The notes: generated by a model from the letters alone, not told the origin. A stretch of 48,702 nt of DNA from SCQX01 sp035720945 (GCA_035720945.1 DASTNK010000182.1:1-48702), one strand, 5' to 3'; counted from the first letter of the stretch, positions 1 to 9,231 are shown. Numbers and translations: made by a program.

Positions 1-1
1 G

Positions 2-1576
2 GTGCTGCGCCACCCGTTTCTCACACTGTGCTCGTTCCTGGCCACGCTCCTGGCCACCGTCGCGCTGTTCATCACGATTCCCAAGGGGTTCTTTCCCCAG
101 CAGGACACCGGCTACATCCATGGCTTCGCCGAAGGCCCGCAAGACACGTCCTTCGGGGCAATGTCCAAGCGCATGGAGGCGCTCGCCAACGTGGTCCGGC
201 AAGACCCGGACGTGGCGACATTCGGCATGAGCGCCGGCCGCACCACATTCAACACCGGCACCTTCTTCATCGGCTTGAAGCCAAAGGACCAGGGCCGCAC
301 CGCCAGCGCGGACCAGGTCATCGACCGCCTGCGGCCCAAGCTCGAGAAGGTCGAGGGCGCACGATTGTTCCTTCAAGCGGGCCAGGACATCAACGTGGGC
401 GGGCGGCTCTCGCGCACGCAATACCAGTACACCTTGACCGACGCCAACCTGGATGAGCTCAACACCTGGGCGCCGCGGCTGCTTGCGCGTTTTCGGCAAT
501 TGCCCGAGCTCACCGACGTGGCGACAGACCAGCAGAACCAGGCCGCCACGGCCGTGGTGACGATCGATCGCGCGCGCGCCTCGACCTTCGGCATCACGCC
601 GGCCATGATCGATGCCACCATCTATGACGCCATCGGTCAACGCCAGGTGGCGCAGTTCTTCACCCAGCTCAACAGCTACGAAGTAGTGCTGGAAGCCACC
701 CCGCGACTGCAGAAGGATCCCGATCTGTTCCGCACGCTATATGTTCGATCGCCGATCTCCGGAGACCTGGTTCCGCTTTCGAGCTTCGTGACGGTGAACA
801 CATCGAAGACCGGCTATCTGTCGATCAATCACCAGGGACAGTTCCCTGCGGTCACCCTGTCGTTCAATCTTGCGCCAGGCGTCGCCCTGGGGCAGGCCGT
901 CGACGCCATCCGGCACGCCCGGGCTGACATGAACATCCCGCAAACACTCAGCGGGTCATTCCAGGGCACAGCCAAGGCGTTTGGCGAGTCGCTGGCCACG
1001 CAGCCCTACCTGATCGCCGCCGCCCTGATCTCGGTCTACATCGTGCTGGGGCTGCTGTACGAAAGCTACATCCATCCGCTGACCATTCTCTCGACCCTGC
1101 CGTCGGCGGGGGTCGGAGCCCTGCTCATTCTGATGCTCAGCGGCTACGACCTGAGCGTGATCGCACTGATTGGCATCATTCTGCTGATCGGCATCGTGCA
1201 GAAGAATGGCATCATGATGATCGACTTCGCCCTGACGGCCGAGCGCAGCCACGGCCTGACACCGAAAGACGCCATTTATCAGGCCTGCCTGCTGCGTTTC
1301 CGGCCCATCATGATGACCACCATGTGCGCCCTGCTCAGCGGCCTGCCGCTGATGCTCAGCCACGGCGCGGGGGCCGAACTGCGGCGCCCACTGGGCTTTG
1401 CGATGGTGGGCGGCCTGATCCTGTCACAGGCGTTGACCCTGTTCACCACACCTGTCATCTACATCTATCTGGATCGCACGCATTACTGGTACATGCGGGG
1501 CAAACACGCGAGACAAGTCAGAAAGAAGCGGCGGTTGCGCAATGCGCGACGCGGCACGGCGCCAACGCCACGGTAG
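2..1576 (+). CDS. RND efflux pump permease (MdtB/MdtC-like), C-terminal half
   Basis: Inner-membrane subunit of a tripartite proton-driven drug exporter. Only the last 524 residues are in the window; the family is about 1030 residues, so the true start lies to the left and the GTG at base 2 is just the first available codon. Visible parts are a transmembrane segment near residues 8-27 (TM7 of the full protein), the second periplasmic porter/docking region (about 30-330), and the closing membrane bundle from about 335. That bundle holds the conserved stretches GLLYESYIHP, VQKNGIMMIDFA and RFRPIMMTT. YESYIHPLTILSTLPSAGVG resembles MdtB/MdtC more than AcrB. The C-terminal tail after residue 495 is strongly basic. 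Adaptor and outer-membrane partner genes are not in view. Family sure, substrate unknown. Confidence 0.93.
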   Translation: MLRHPFLTLCSFLATLLATVALFITIPKGFFPQQDTGYIHGFAEGPQDTSFGAMSKRMEALANVVRQDPDVATFGMSAGRTTFNTGTFFIGLKPKDQGRTASADQVIDRLRPKLEKVEGARLFLQAGQDINVGGRLSRTQYQYTLTDANLDELNTWAPRLLARFRQLPELTDVATDQQNQAATAVVTIDRARASTFGITPAMIDATIYDAIGQRQVAQFFTQLNSYEVVLEATPRLQKDPDLFRTLYVRSPISGDLVPLSSFVTVNTSKTGYLSINHQGQFPAVTLSFNLAPGVALGQAVDAIRHARADMNIPQTLSGSFQGTAKAFGESLATQPYLIAAALISVYIVLGLLYESYIHPLTILSTLPSAGVGALLILMLSGYDLSVIALIGIILLIGIVQKNGIMMIDFALTAERSHGLTPKDAIYQACLLRFRPIMMTTMCALLSGLPLMLSHGAGAELRRPLGFAMVGGLILSQALTLFTTPVIYIYLDRTHYWYMRGKHARQVRKKRRLRNARRGTAPTPR

Positions 1577-1598
1577 CGTGCAGTGTGGTTGAGTGGGG

Positions 1599-2354
1599 TC
1601 AGGCCCGGCCCAGCGCCTGTTTCTGGAACCCGATCAGGTCCGCGATACCTGTGGCGGCCAGATCCAGCAACTGATTCAAGGCGACGCGATCAAAAGCGCG
1701 CCCCTCGGCCGTGCCCTGCAATTCCACGAATTGGCCGCCACCGGTCATGACCACATTCATGTCTGTGTCGCAGCCGGAATCCTCAACGTAATCGAGGTCG
1801 AGCACCGCCCCGCCACCAACCATGCCAACCGACACCGCCGCGACGTGATCGACCAGCGGGTTGGACTTCAGCGCGCCGCGCTCGAGCAGCGTGTTCATCG
1901 CCAGCGCCGCCGCCACCCAGGCGCCGGTGATGCTGGCGCAGCGGGTCCCCCCGTCGGCCTGCAGCACGTCGCAATCCAGTTGCAGCGTGCGTTCACCAAG
2001 CGCCACCAGATCGAACACCGCGCGCAGGCTGCGGCCGATCAACCGCTGGATTTCCTGAGTGCGTCCGCTTTGCTTGCCACGCGCCGCCTCGCGGTCGGAG
2101 CGCGTGTGCGTGGAGCGCGGCAACATGCCGTATTCCGCCGTCACCCAGCCCCGCCCCGCCCCTTTCAGGAACGGCGGTACTTTGTCCAGCACACTGGCGT
2201 TGCACAGCACATGCGTGTCACCCATGCGGATCAAGACCGATCCTTCGGCATGGCGGGTGTAGCCGGTCTGGATGGAAACCGCCCGCAATTGGTTGGCCTG
2301 GCGGCCTGAGGGCCGGGTAGCGGATGATTCGGAGGAATTCGGAAAATCAGACAA
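1599..2354 (-). CDS. rph: Ribonuclease PH
   Basis: Phosphorolytic 3'-to-5' exoribonuclease that trims tRNA and other RNA 3' ends, forming a hexamer. The 251-residue product shows the family pattern: TRPSGR near 13-18, GDTHVLCNASV near 45-55, the arginine-rich stretch around 80-113 that binds phosphate and RNA, and DCDVLQADGGTRCASITGA around 127-145. The acidic catalytic segment LDLDYVEDSGCDTDMNV follows at about 185-201. I chose the TTG at 2354 because AGGAG lies six bases upstream and the protein then begins a few residues before RPSGR, as in relatives. An ATG at 2396 would add 14 residues with no ribosome binding site. The gene is divergent from yicC, a pairing also found in E. coli. Confidence 0.95.
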   Translation of the reverse strand: MSDFPNSSESSATRPSGRQANQLRAVSIQTGYTRHAEGSVLIRMGDTHVLCNASVLDKVPPFLKGAGRGWVTAEYGMLPRSTHTRSDREAARGKQSGRTQEIQRLIGRSLRAVFDLVALGERTLQLDCDVLQADGGTRCASITGAWVAAALAMNTLLERGALKSNPLVDHVAAVSVGMVGGGAVLDLDYVEDSGCDTDMNVVMTGGGQFVELQGTAEGRAFDRVALNQLLDLAATGIADLIGFQKQALGRA

Positions 2355-2551
2355 GCGGCGCTCCTGGACAACTTCAAGGGTGAAATAGACAATCATTCAG
2401 ATTTTCGCACAGGAACGCCATGGCATCGGTGTGCGCACGGCCACTCACTGCCCGCGACACCCGGGTTCCGCCCCCCTGCATTGACCCGCTTGCTTTTACA
2501 ATACGCCGTCGCGCTTGCGCCCCGGCGACGCCACCCTCAAAGGACCTCTCC

Positions 2552-3499
2552 ATGATCCGCAGCATGACCGCCTACGGCGGCGCCCGCGTGGAAACCGAAC
2601 ACGGCACGCTCAACATCGAATTCCGCACCGTCAACAACCGCTACCTGGACGTGGCGCTGCGATTGCCCGAGGATTTGCGTTTCGCCGAAGGCATGATCCG
2701 CGAACAACTCGGGAAAATCGTCATACGGGGCAAGGTGGACGTGCGCGTGAACTATGCCCGGGCACGGTCGGCCGACGATGTCACACTGGACTCCGATTTT
2801 CTGCGCACCATGGCGGATCAACTACGCGTCGCCCGGGAAGTCATTCCCGACCTGCGCGCGCCCCGCCTGGCCGACGTGCTGGCGGGGCCCGGCGCCTCTG
2901 ACGGCCAGCTCGACCCGGACGCCTGGTTGCCCATGTGCCAGCAGGCTTGTTCCCGGGCCCTGGTCGAACTGCAAGCGGCGCGGGAGCGCGAAGGCCAACG
3001 CCTGGCTGACATGATGCTGGCCTGCGCCGCCGACGTCGCGCAAATCGTCGATCAGGTGGAAACGGATCTGCCCACCATCCAGAACGACTATCAGGCTCGG
3101 ATCACCACACGACTAAGGGAAGCGCTGCAAGCCGCCAACCCGGAAGGGTTCGCCATCATAAGTGGCCCAGAGCTATCCGCCCGCATCAGCCAGGAAAGCG
3201 TGTTGTTCGCCTTGCGCATCGACGTGGCCGAAGAATTATCCCGGCTACGTTCGCATATTTCCGAGCTTCAACACATTTTGCGGGATGGCACCGAATCCGC
3301 TGACGCGGGCGCATCAAAAGGCGGCGCCGCGACGCGCAAAGGCAGCGCCGGCAAAAGATTGGACTTCCTGTTCCAGGAAATGAATCGTGAAGCCAATACC
3401 CTGGGTTCCAAGGCGGGGGCGCTGAGCGTCACCCACGGCGCCATAGACTTGAAGCTGCTGATCGAACAGATGCGCGAGCAGGCGCAGAACCTCGAATAA
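2552..3499 (+). CDS. yicC: YicC family endoribonuclease
   Basis: YicC/YloC family protein of 315 residues; family members act as endoribonucleases and influence small-RNA decay and stationary-phase fitness. The start MIRSMTAYG is the family signature, and AAAGGA lies seven bases upstream, so the in-frame codons further upstream (from 2420) are rejected. The N-terminal domain includes NIEFRTVNNRYLDVALRLPEDLR. The C-terminal DUF1732 part holds RLDFLFQEMNREANTLGSKA from about residue 269 to the end. A low-complexity Ala/Gly/Lys/Ser insert (about 245-268) precedes it and makes the protein longer than E. coli YicC (287). It is divergent from rph and 14 bases ahead of the acetyltransferase gene, with which it may be co-transcribed. 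Confidence 0.94.
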   Translation: MIRSMTAYGGARVETEHGTLNIEFRTVNNRYLDVALRLPEDLRFAEGMIREQLGKIVIRGKVDVRVNYARARSADDVTLDSDFLRTMADQLRVAREVIPDLRAPRLADVLAGPGASDGQLDPDAWLPMCQQACSRALVELQAAREREGQRLADMMLACAADVAQIVDQVETDLPTIQNDYQARITTRLREALQAANPEGFAIISGPELSARISQESVLFALRIDVAEELSRLRSHISELQHILRDGTESADAGASKGGAATRKGSAGKRLDFLFQEMNREANTLGSKAGALSVTHGAIDLKLLIEQMREQAQNLE

Positions 3500-3513
3500 A
3501 AGGCCCACCACCC

Positions 3514-3963
3514 ATGCTGATCCGCGCTTATCGCCCGGTCGATGAAACTACCGTCGTCGCCTTGTGGGAGGCCTGCGGCCTCGTACGCCCCTGGAACGAC
3601 CCGCATCGCGACATCGAGCGCAAACTGACCGAGCAACCCGAGCTGTTCCTCGTTGGCGAGTTGGAGCACGCAGTCGTCGCCACGGCCATGATCGGCTTCG
3701 ATGGCCATCGCGGTTGGTTGTATTACCTGGCCGTGGCGCCCGCCCATCAAGGCAAAGCCTTCGGCACCCGCCTCGTGCGGGAAGCCGAAACACTGCTGCG
3801 GCAGCGCGGATGCCCCAAGCTGAATTTGCTGGTGCGCGCATCCAACGCGGGCGTCATCGAGTTCTATCGCAAGCTGGGCTACAGCCAGGACGAAGCCATC
3901 AGCCTGGGACGGCGCCTGATAGCAGATCAACCCTCTGCCGACGGTCTCGGCCAGACCTCCTAA
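3514..3963 (+). CDS. ypeA: GNAT family N-acetyltransferase, YpeA-like
   Basis: Acetyl-CoA-dependent N-acetyltransferase of the GNAT fold, 149 residues, close in length to E. coli YpeA. Shared features are LWEACGLVRPWNDPHRDIERK at the N-terminus, FDGHRGWLYYLAVAP as the central strand, and the acetyl-CoA pyrophosphate loop HQGKAFGTRLV. The motif RGCPKLNLLVRASNAGVIEFYRKLGY leads into the final strand. The substrate is not known for this family. The gene starts 14 bases after yicC with a modest AAAGG upstream, which suggests one transcript. Confidence 0.88.
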   Translation: MLIRAYRPVDETTVVALWEACGLVRPWNDPHRDIERKLTEQPELFLVGELEHAVVATAMIGFDGHRGWLYYLAVAPAHQGKAFGTRLVREAETLLRQRGCPKLNLLVRASNAGVIEFYRKLGYSQDEAISLGRRLIADQPSADGLGQTS

Positions 3964-4001
3964 CGGAAAATTCAAGTAATGCTTGTAACCGTTTAAATAT
4001 A

Positions 4002-4030
4002 TTGGTGTTTTTAAAAAATTCTGATACTAT
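4002..4030 (+). promoter_or_regulatory. Predicted sigma-70 promoter for pbpG
   Basis: TTGGTG (4002-4007) and TACTAT (4025-4030) are 17 bases apart, and TG precedes the -10 by one base (extended -10). The stretch is AT-rich compared with its surroundings. Transcription would begin near 4037, giving an untranslated leader of about 38 bases before the ATG at 4075. Confidence 0.55.
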
Positions 4031-4074
4031 CTGCCCCATCTCGAAAAACTTTTTCAATACCCGTATCGGCCATC

Positions 4075-5181
4075 ATGCGTAATATCTGGAACCGGACCAC
4101 GCGTTTGATTCTGTTCTCTTTCCTGGCCTGCATGCTTGGGCTGGGTACGGCCGCCAACGCGCAGACCACCTCTTCCCAAGAAACCGCCGGCACGCACACA
4201 GCCAAGAAAACATCCTCGCACACACGACACACCACGCATCACCGCACCCGAAAAGCCATTCGGCACAAAACCGCCGCCCATGGCCGCGTCATCCATCGCA
4301 AGCGCCTGCATACGGTGGCGCGCGCGGGCGACTCACACCAGGTGTCGTACAACGTCAGCCACGAAAGCAAGCTTGCCCAGCGCATCGACTCCAGCAGCGC
4401 AATCAATTCGCTGACGCGCCACACCCCCCTCCGCTCCGAAGCCGCGTTCGTCCAGGATCTTGGCAGTTCCGCTGTTCTGTACTCCAAGAACAGTGACCAG
4501 ATCCACCCCATCGCTTCCATTTCCAAGCTGATGACGGCCATCATCGTTCTGGACGCGCACCAGGACATGAACCAAATCCTGGAAATCACCGAAGCCGACG
4601 TCGACAACCTGCGTCATTCACGTTCGCGCCTGCGGGTCGGCACCCGGCTCAGCCGACATGAATTGCTGCATCTGGCGCTGATGTCCTCCGAAAACCGCGC
4701 AGCCCATGCCTTGGCGCGCAATTATCCTGGCGGCATGCCGGCGTTCGTGCGCGCCATGAACGACAAGGCGCGCACGCTGGGCATGCGCCGCACGCATTTC
4801 ATCGAACCCACCGGCCTGTCCAGCGACAACGTCTCCACCCCGCGCGATCTGGTCAAACTGCTGGTCGCGGCCAGCAAGAAGCCACTCATCCACCGCTTCA
4901 CCACCGATACCACCCAACAGGTCACCATCGCCAAGGGTCGCACCCTGGTCTACAACAACACCAATGCCCTGATGCGCAATCCCGGCTGGCACAAGGATAT
5001 CGAGATCTCGAAAACCGGCTTTATCAACGAAGCAGGTGAATGCCTGGTCATGCTGGCCCACATCGACAAGCGCCCCATAGCCATCGTCCTGCTCGACTCC
5101 ACCGGAAGCTATTCTCGCTTTGGCGACGCCATACGGGTTCGCCAGTTGGTCGAGAAGGAATTCAACGTCGCCATGCTCTAG
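4075..5181 (+). CDS. pbpG: D-alanyl-D-alanine endopeptidase (PBP7-like)
   Basis: Periplasmic serine peptidase of family S11 that cleaves peptidoglycan cross-links. The 368-residue product has a signal peptide (about 1-29, ending ANA). A His/Lys/Arg-rich linker of about 55 residues (40-95), unusual for the domain, probably tethers the enzyme to the wall or membrane. The catalytic domain shows all three penicillin-binding motifs: SISK (148-151, nucleophile Ser148 and Lys151), SEN (205-207) and KTG (313-315). No C-terminal amphipathic anchor like that of PBP5 is evident, which favours PBP7 over DacA. It is monocistronic, with its own promoter upstream. Confidence 0.92.
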   Translation: MRNIWNRTTRLILFSFLACMLGLGTAANAQTTSSQETAGTHTAKKTSSHTRHTTHHRTRKAIRHKTAAHGRVIHRKRLHTVARAGDSHQVSYNVSHESKLAQRIDSSSAINSLTRHTPLRSEAAFVQDLGSSAVLYSKNSDQIHPIASISKLMTAIIVLDAHQDMNQILEITEADVDNLRHSRSRLRVGTRLSRHELLHLALMSSENRAAHALARNYPGGMPAFVRAMNDKARTLGMRRTHFIEPTGLSSDNVSTPRDLVKLLVAASKKPLIHRFTTDTTQQVTIAKGRTLVYNNTNALMRNPGWHKDIEISKTGFINEAGECLVMLAHIDKRPIAIVLLDSTGSYSRFGDAIRVRQLVEKEFNVAML

Positions 5182-5240
5182 GGCCCGACCCCTATCCACC
5201 TGTCAGCGCAAGGCTTCTTTTAGTGTGAGCAGGACACTAG

Positions 5241-5275
5241 GCTGGATTTGACCCGGATCTAGTCTAGAATCCAGC
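5241..5275. repeat. Inverted repeat just before the NRDE gene start codon
   Basis: GCTGGATT (5241-5248) and AATCCAGC (5268-5275) are perfect 8-base arms ending one base before the ATG at 5277. Inside them is a second dyad, CTAG-T-CTAG flanked by GGAT and ATCC. No clear ribosome binding site is visible apart from what the arms contain. It could be an operator or a start-site hairpin; which one is not decidable from sequence. Confidence 0.5.
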
Positions 5276-5276
5276 T

Positions 5277-6056
5277 ATGTGCATAGCGTATCTGGCTCTG
5301 GGCCGCCATCCGGAATGGCCGTTGTTCATCGCCGCCAATCGTGACGAATTCCATGCCCGGGCCAGCCGGCCAGCCGCGCCATGGTCTGATTTTCCCAATG
5401 TCATCGCAGGCCTTGACCGCGTCGCGGGCGGCACTTGGCTGGGGGTGACACGCCAGGGCCGCTACGCGCTCCTGACCAACTACCGCGATCCATCCGCCTT
5501 TCTGCCGAACGCACCGTCGCGCGGACAACTGGTGGGCGATTTCCTGATCGGCCACGCCACGCCTTTGGACTATGCCGCGGCAGTGTCGGACTGCGCCGGC
5601 ATCTATAACGGTTTCAACCTGATCGTCGGCGACATGAATAGTTGTTTCTATATCGGCAATCGCGCCCCCGACGCCTCTCCCCGCTCATTGGGACCCGGCA
5701 GCCATGTGCTGTCGAACCATCTTCTGGATACCCCATGGCCCAAAGCCAGGCGGTTGCGCCAAGCCATGGATGATCTCGCGCTGGCACAACTGAACGAATC
5801 GATCGAACCTGTGTTCGCCTTGCTCAGGGATGGTGCCCAAGCCGATGATGCCGATCTGCCCGACACCGGCATCCCGCGCGAGCGCGAGCGCCTGCTGAGC
5901 AGCCCGTTCATCGTGAGCCCCGAATACGGCACCCGGTGCTCGACCGTCGTCGCCATCCACGCGAGCGGGCGCGCGGTCTTGAGCGAGGCCAGTTACGCTC
6001 CTGATGGGGGCATGACGCAGCGGCATGACTGGCCGTTCGAAATCACCCACGCCTAA
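5277..6056 (+). CDS. NRDE family protein (TANGO2-like)
   Basis: Member of the NRDE/TANGO2 superfamily, 259 residues, named for the motif seen here as ANRDEFHARAS near residues 20-30. The N-terminal MCIAYLAL keeps the invariant Cys2 expected of an Ntn-hydrolase-like fold after removal of Met1. Other family stretches are GGTWLGVTRQGRYALLTNYRDP, NGFNLIVGD and, near the end, YGTRCSTVV. Bacterial members are poorly characterised; the animal homologue TANGO2 has been linked to lipid and heme handling. It stands alone between pbpG and the convergent esterase gene. Confidence 0.85.
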   Translation: MCIAYLALGRHPEWPLFIAANRDEFHARASRPAAPWSDFPNVIAGLDRVAGGTWLGVTRQGRYALLTNYRDPSAFLPNAPSRGQLVGDFLIGHATPLDYAAAVSDCAGIYNGFNLIVGDMNSCFYIGNRAPDASPRSLGPGSHVLSNHLLDTPWPKARRLRQAMDDLALAQLNESIEPVFALLRDGAQADDADLPDTGIPRERERLLSSPFIVSPEYGTRCSTVVAIHASGRAVLSEASYAPDGGMTQRHDWPFEITHA

Positions 6057-6120
6057 TGCACCGTTTGGTTCAAGTGCCTACACACCTTGAGGCTCTGCAA
6101 GTGCAACGTCGTTACGATCA

Positions 6121-6858
6121 TTAATGCAACGTACGGCCCTCGTTGCCTGATACGGCGGAATCACCGGCATCACGGGCCTCCAGCTCATTCAGTGCTTTTT
6201 CCCAGCTGCGCAATGGCACACAGGTTTGTAAGCGCAGCACGGCCTGTGCAATCAACGCCGTGTGTAGTTCATGGCCGACGGACGATGCCACGTCCAGCGT
6301 GGCATCGCCCCGCAATTCCGCCAGCCTGGCATGGACCTCACCGACCCGCGCCACCGGCGCCATGTCGTCGTCGGTCCCGTGCAGGAAATGCAGGGTCGTT
6401 TTCGGCGGCGCCGCCAAAGGCAGGTGATCATACCGGCCCGAGAAGAACAAGGCCCGCCCGGCAAGATCGGGCCATAGGGTGCAGGCTTCCAGTATGAGCG
6501 ATGCCCCCTGGGAGAATCCCGCCAACGCCGTGTGTTCACCCGACAGCCCATAGTGCTGCTGAAGCTGCTGGACCAAACCAGCCAACGCCGATACGGCATC
6601 GGCCAGTCGTGAGGCCTCGGTCCGGGTATCGGGGGAGGTATTGCCGACCCAGTCGTAGATATCGGTCCCGATCCGGATCGGGCCGTGGGGCAACACGATG
6701 GCGGCCTGCGGAAAGGCCTGCCTGAGCGCGGCGGCCAGCCCGCTCAGTTGCCTGGGGCTTGAGGATTCGCCATGGAACAGCACGAAAAGCTGGGCGGGAG
6801 CCGGCGCCTCTGGCAAGACAACCAAGGGCTTGGGAGGTAATGATGATTGATCAGACAT
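6121..6858 (-). CDS. ypfH: Alpha/beta-hydrolase, YpfH-type carboxylesterase
   Basis: Small serine esterase of the phospholipase/carboxylesterase family, 245 residues from the chosen start. The nucleophile elbow is GFSQG (114-118, Ser116), the acid is in GTDDD (161-165), and the His is in SVGHELH (His196), so the triad is complete. LFVLFHG near 24-30 forms the oxyanion-hole strand. The start is set at the ATG at 6858 because the protein then begins shortly before the first beta strand as in E. coli YpfH. The ribosome binding site is weak, and an in-frame codon at 6915 cannot be excluded. No signal peptide, so cytoplasmic. Confidence 0.86.
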   Translation of the reverse strand: MSDQSSLPPKPLVVLPEAPAPAQLFVLFHGESSSPRQLSGLAAALRQAFPQAAIVLPHGPIRIGTDIYDWVGNTSPDTRTEASRLADAVSALAGLVQQLQQHYGLSGEHTALAGFSQGASLILEACTLWPDLAGRALFFSGRYDHLPLAAPPKTTLHFLHGTDDDMAPVARVGEVHARLAELRGDATLDVASSVGHELHTALIAQAVLRLQTCVPLRSWEKALNELEARDAGDSAVSGNEGRTLH

Positions 6859-7031
6859 GAAATCGAGCGCAAGCCACCGTACATGAAAATCCGCCACGCG
6901 ACTGCGTGCCCGCACCCGGTGTCGTGCCTCACAAGCTGGTTGATGGCGGATTCGACATATTCAAAACAACCGACGTTTCGATACTAGCATTGTTGATCTC
7001 TTGCGGTCAGGTGGTTTCAGGATCAAAATAA

Positions 7032-7047
7032 CTGTGTTTTTATACAG
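7032..7047. promoter_or_regulatory. LexA (SOS) box upstream of imuA
   Basis: CTGTGTTTTTATACAG matches the CTG-N10-CAG LexA operator, with an AT-rich centre and A/T flanks. It ends 35 bases before the imuA start. Repressed imuA-imuB-dnaE2 cassettes normally carry such a box, so this predicts induction after DNA damage. Confidence 0.85.
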
Positions 7048-7082
7048 TAAAATTACCGCATCACCCACAATCCTGTCTGGCC

Positions 7083-7811
7083 ATGAAAACCGGAGCAATC
7101 CATCCAACAGCGCATCCACCGGCGCACCCCGAGCGCATACACCCCGCGCTCTGGCGCGCGGCCAGCCTGCACGCGCCTCGCCAGGATACCGTTCCCACTG
7201 GCTTTGCCCGGCTTGATCACGAGCTTCCCGGCCTGGGTTGGCCACTGGGTTCGCTCGTGGAACTCGTCTGCGACCAACCCGGCATCGGCGAAATCAATCT
7301 GTTGCGCCCCGCCTTGACCCGCCTGGCTCAACGACGCATCGCACTGGTGCGACCCCCGGGGGAACCTTGCACACATTGCTGCACCAACTGGCGTCTCGAC
7401 TGGCGCAGGCTGCTCTGGATCACCCCCCGCTCAGCCAACGACGCCCTCTGGGCCGCCGAACAAATCCTTCGCCACGACAGCCAGGCAATACTTCTGTGCT
7501 GGGTCGACCGTACCCCATCATCCGCGCTGCGCCGCCTGCATCTGGCCGCGCGTGGCGGCACCGCACTGTTTTTTCTTCTACGCCCCGAGACCGCGCTGCG
7601 GCAACCCAGTGTGGCGCCACTGCGTCTGCGCTTGCGTCCCGCGATGCAAGGGCTCGAAATCTCCATCATCAAGCGCCAGGGTCCGCTTTGCGACCACCCC
7701 GTATCCATCCCGCTCCACCCACATGCCCACGACGCCGATCATGCCCCTCTGGATCTGCCTGCACTTGCCGGAACACAGCCTGGACGCGTCCATCCCGGGC
7801 TGGCGGGGTAA
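7083..7811 (+). CDS. imuA: Translesion synthesis accessory protein ImuA
   Basis: First gene of the SOS mutagenesis cassette, 242 residues. ImuA is a RecA/SulA-related protein that works with ImuB and DnaE2 in error-prone replication past lesions. Recognisable parts are the N-terminal LWRAASL and VPTGFARLDHELPGLGWPLGSLVELV, the RecA-like core start. The segment at the Walker A position (DQPGIGEINLL) is degenerate, as usual for this family, and HCCTNWRLDWRRLLWI is typical of it. A LexA box lies just upstream. The 3' end overlaps the chosen imuB start by 71 bases, so the genes are translationally close. Confidence 0.9.
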   Translation: MKTGAIHPTAHPPAHPERIHPALWRAASLHAPRQDTVPTGFARLDHELPGLGWPLGSLVELVCDQPGIGEINLLRPALTRLAQRRIALVRPPGEPCTHCCTNWRLDWRRLLWITPRSANDALWAAEQILRHDSQAILLCWVDRTPSSALRRLHLAARGGTALFFLLRPETALRQPSVAPLRLRLRPAMQGLEISIIKRQGPLCDHPVSIPLHPHAHDADHAPLDLPALAGTQPGRVHPGLAG

Positions 7812-9213
7812 CGCCCCACTGGCGGCCACACTGTGCAAAGACCGTGTCCACACCTGCTCGGCGCAGGCCAGGCGTCTGGGCGTACGCCCTGGCCTGCGGC
7901 TCGGCACAACGCTGGCCCTGGCACCAGGTATCGTTCTGGCCGATGACGACCCCGGCGCCCGGGACGCATTCCTGCGGCGGATCGCACTGGGGTTGCAACA
8001 GTACACGCCGAATATCGCGATCCGCGGCGAACACGCCTTGGTTCTGGACGTGGGCGCCAGCCTGGCGTTATTCCATGGCCCCCGCGCCTTGTGGCGGGCG
8101 TTTCTGTGCTCGGCCAACCTGCTTGCCCCCGGGTTTTCCGCCGGCATGGCCCCCACATCAGAAGGTGCCTTGCTGCTCGCGCTGCGCGAACCACCAGGAC
8201 GCCGCCGCGCCCTGTGTCTTGAAACCCTGCTCCGCCTGCTCGACGCCCTGCCCGTCGGCGTCCTGCCCGCCGCGCGGCCTTACCTCGACTGGCTCGAAGG
8301 CATAGGCTGCATCACGCTCGCACAACTGCGCAAGTTGCCTCGCAAAGGTCTGCGCCAGCGCGCCGGGCCAGAACTGCCTGACAGCCTGGACGCCGCCTAC
8401 GGCCGCCTCCAGACGCATCATGCCTGGCTCGAAACCCCCGATCTCTTTTCCCTGCGCATCGACACCGACCGACTCGAACACCTTCACGCCATTCAGGCCG
8501 CCGCGACGCAACTGGTGGATCAGCTATGCGGCTGGCTGCGGGCAAGAAACGCCGCCGCCCAGGCTCTGGAATTCCGCTTCTTCCACGAAAAAGGCCGCAA
8601 CGCGGCACCACCGACGGTGCTGGCCATCGAACTGGCCCATCCTCGCTGGCACTCCGGCGAATTCAAGGACTTGCTCATCGAGCATCTGCGGCGCATGCCC
8701 CCCATGCCCTCGATCATCGGCCTCGCACTGACCATTCCACGCCTCGGCACCAGGCCATCCCCCGAGGCGGGGTTGTTCCCCGAACTCAACCCGGCACACA
8801 CTGCCGAACAGCAGTTGCTTGATCTTCTATGTGCCCGCCTGGGTGCCGGGCAGGTACGCCGCGCCCACCCCTTGGCCCATCATCTGCCTGAAAAAGCCAA
8901 CGCCTGGGTTCCCGTCACCACCCAGAACACCGAGGCACCACACCCCGCCTCGGTGTTCGCATCGGATGCCCGTCCTTTCTGGCTGTTGACCGCCATTCCC
9001 CTGAACACGCACAACGACCGCCCCGTCTACAAAGGGGCGGCGTTGCGGCTGCTGCGCGGCCCGGAACGCCTGGCCAGCGATTGGTGGAGCGATTCCGGCC
9101 ACGAACAGCGCGACTATTTCGTCGCCCAGGATGCCCATGCCGTCCGCTATTGGGTGTATCGGCGGCACGACCCGTCGGGGGGGCGCTGGTTCCTGCATGG
9201 TCTGTACGGGTGA
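7741..9213 (+). CDS. imuB: ImuB, Y-family DNA polymerase-like protein lacking catalytic acids
   Basis: Scaffold of the ImuA-ImuB-DnaE2 mutasome, 490 residues. The start MPLWICLHLPE is the family signature; where an active Y-family enzyme has the first catalytic aspartates (DMDxFFA), this protein reads LHLPEHSLDA. The second acidic motif (SIDEAYLD in DinB) is replaced by LDVGASLALF, so polymerase activity is not expected. The C-terminal third carries the ImuB-specific region thought to bind partners and the sliding clamp; GLFPE near 345 may be a degenerate clamp motif. I placed the start at 7741; an in-frame ATG at 7723 is also possible, and codons further upstream lie inside imuA and are unlikely. 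Confidence 0.92.
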   Translation: MPLWICLHLPEHSLDASIPGWRGNAPLAATLCKDRVHTCSAQARRLGVRPGLRLGTTLALAPGIVLADDDPGARDAFLRRIALGLQQYTPNIAIRGEHALVLDVGASLALFHGPRALWRAFLCSANLLAPGFSAGMAPTSEGALLLALREPPGRRRALCLETLLRLLDALPVGVLPAARPYLDWLEGIGCITLAQLRKLPRKGLRQRAGPELPDSLDAAYGRLQTHHAWLETPDLFSLRIDTDRLEHLHAIQAAATQLVDQLCGWLRARNAAAQALEFRFFHEKGRNAAPPTVLAIELAHPRWHSGEFKDLLIEHLRRMPPMPSIIGLALTIPRLGTRPSPEAGLFPELNPAHTAEQQLLDLLCARLGAGQVRRAHPLAHHLPEKANAWVPVTTQNTEAPHPASVFASDARPFWLLTAIPLNTHNDRPVYKGAALRLLRGPERLASDWWSDSGHEQRDYFVAQDAHAVRYWVYRRHDPSGGRWFLHGLYG

Positions 9214-9231
9214 CCGACAAGCCCCTTGATC

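Noticed and set aside
2481..2502. TTGACC and TACAAT upstream of yicC as a promoter
   Set aside because: The two boxes are only 10 bases apart, too close for a sigma-70 promoter.
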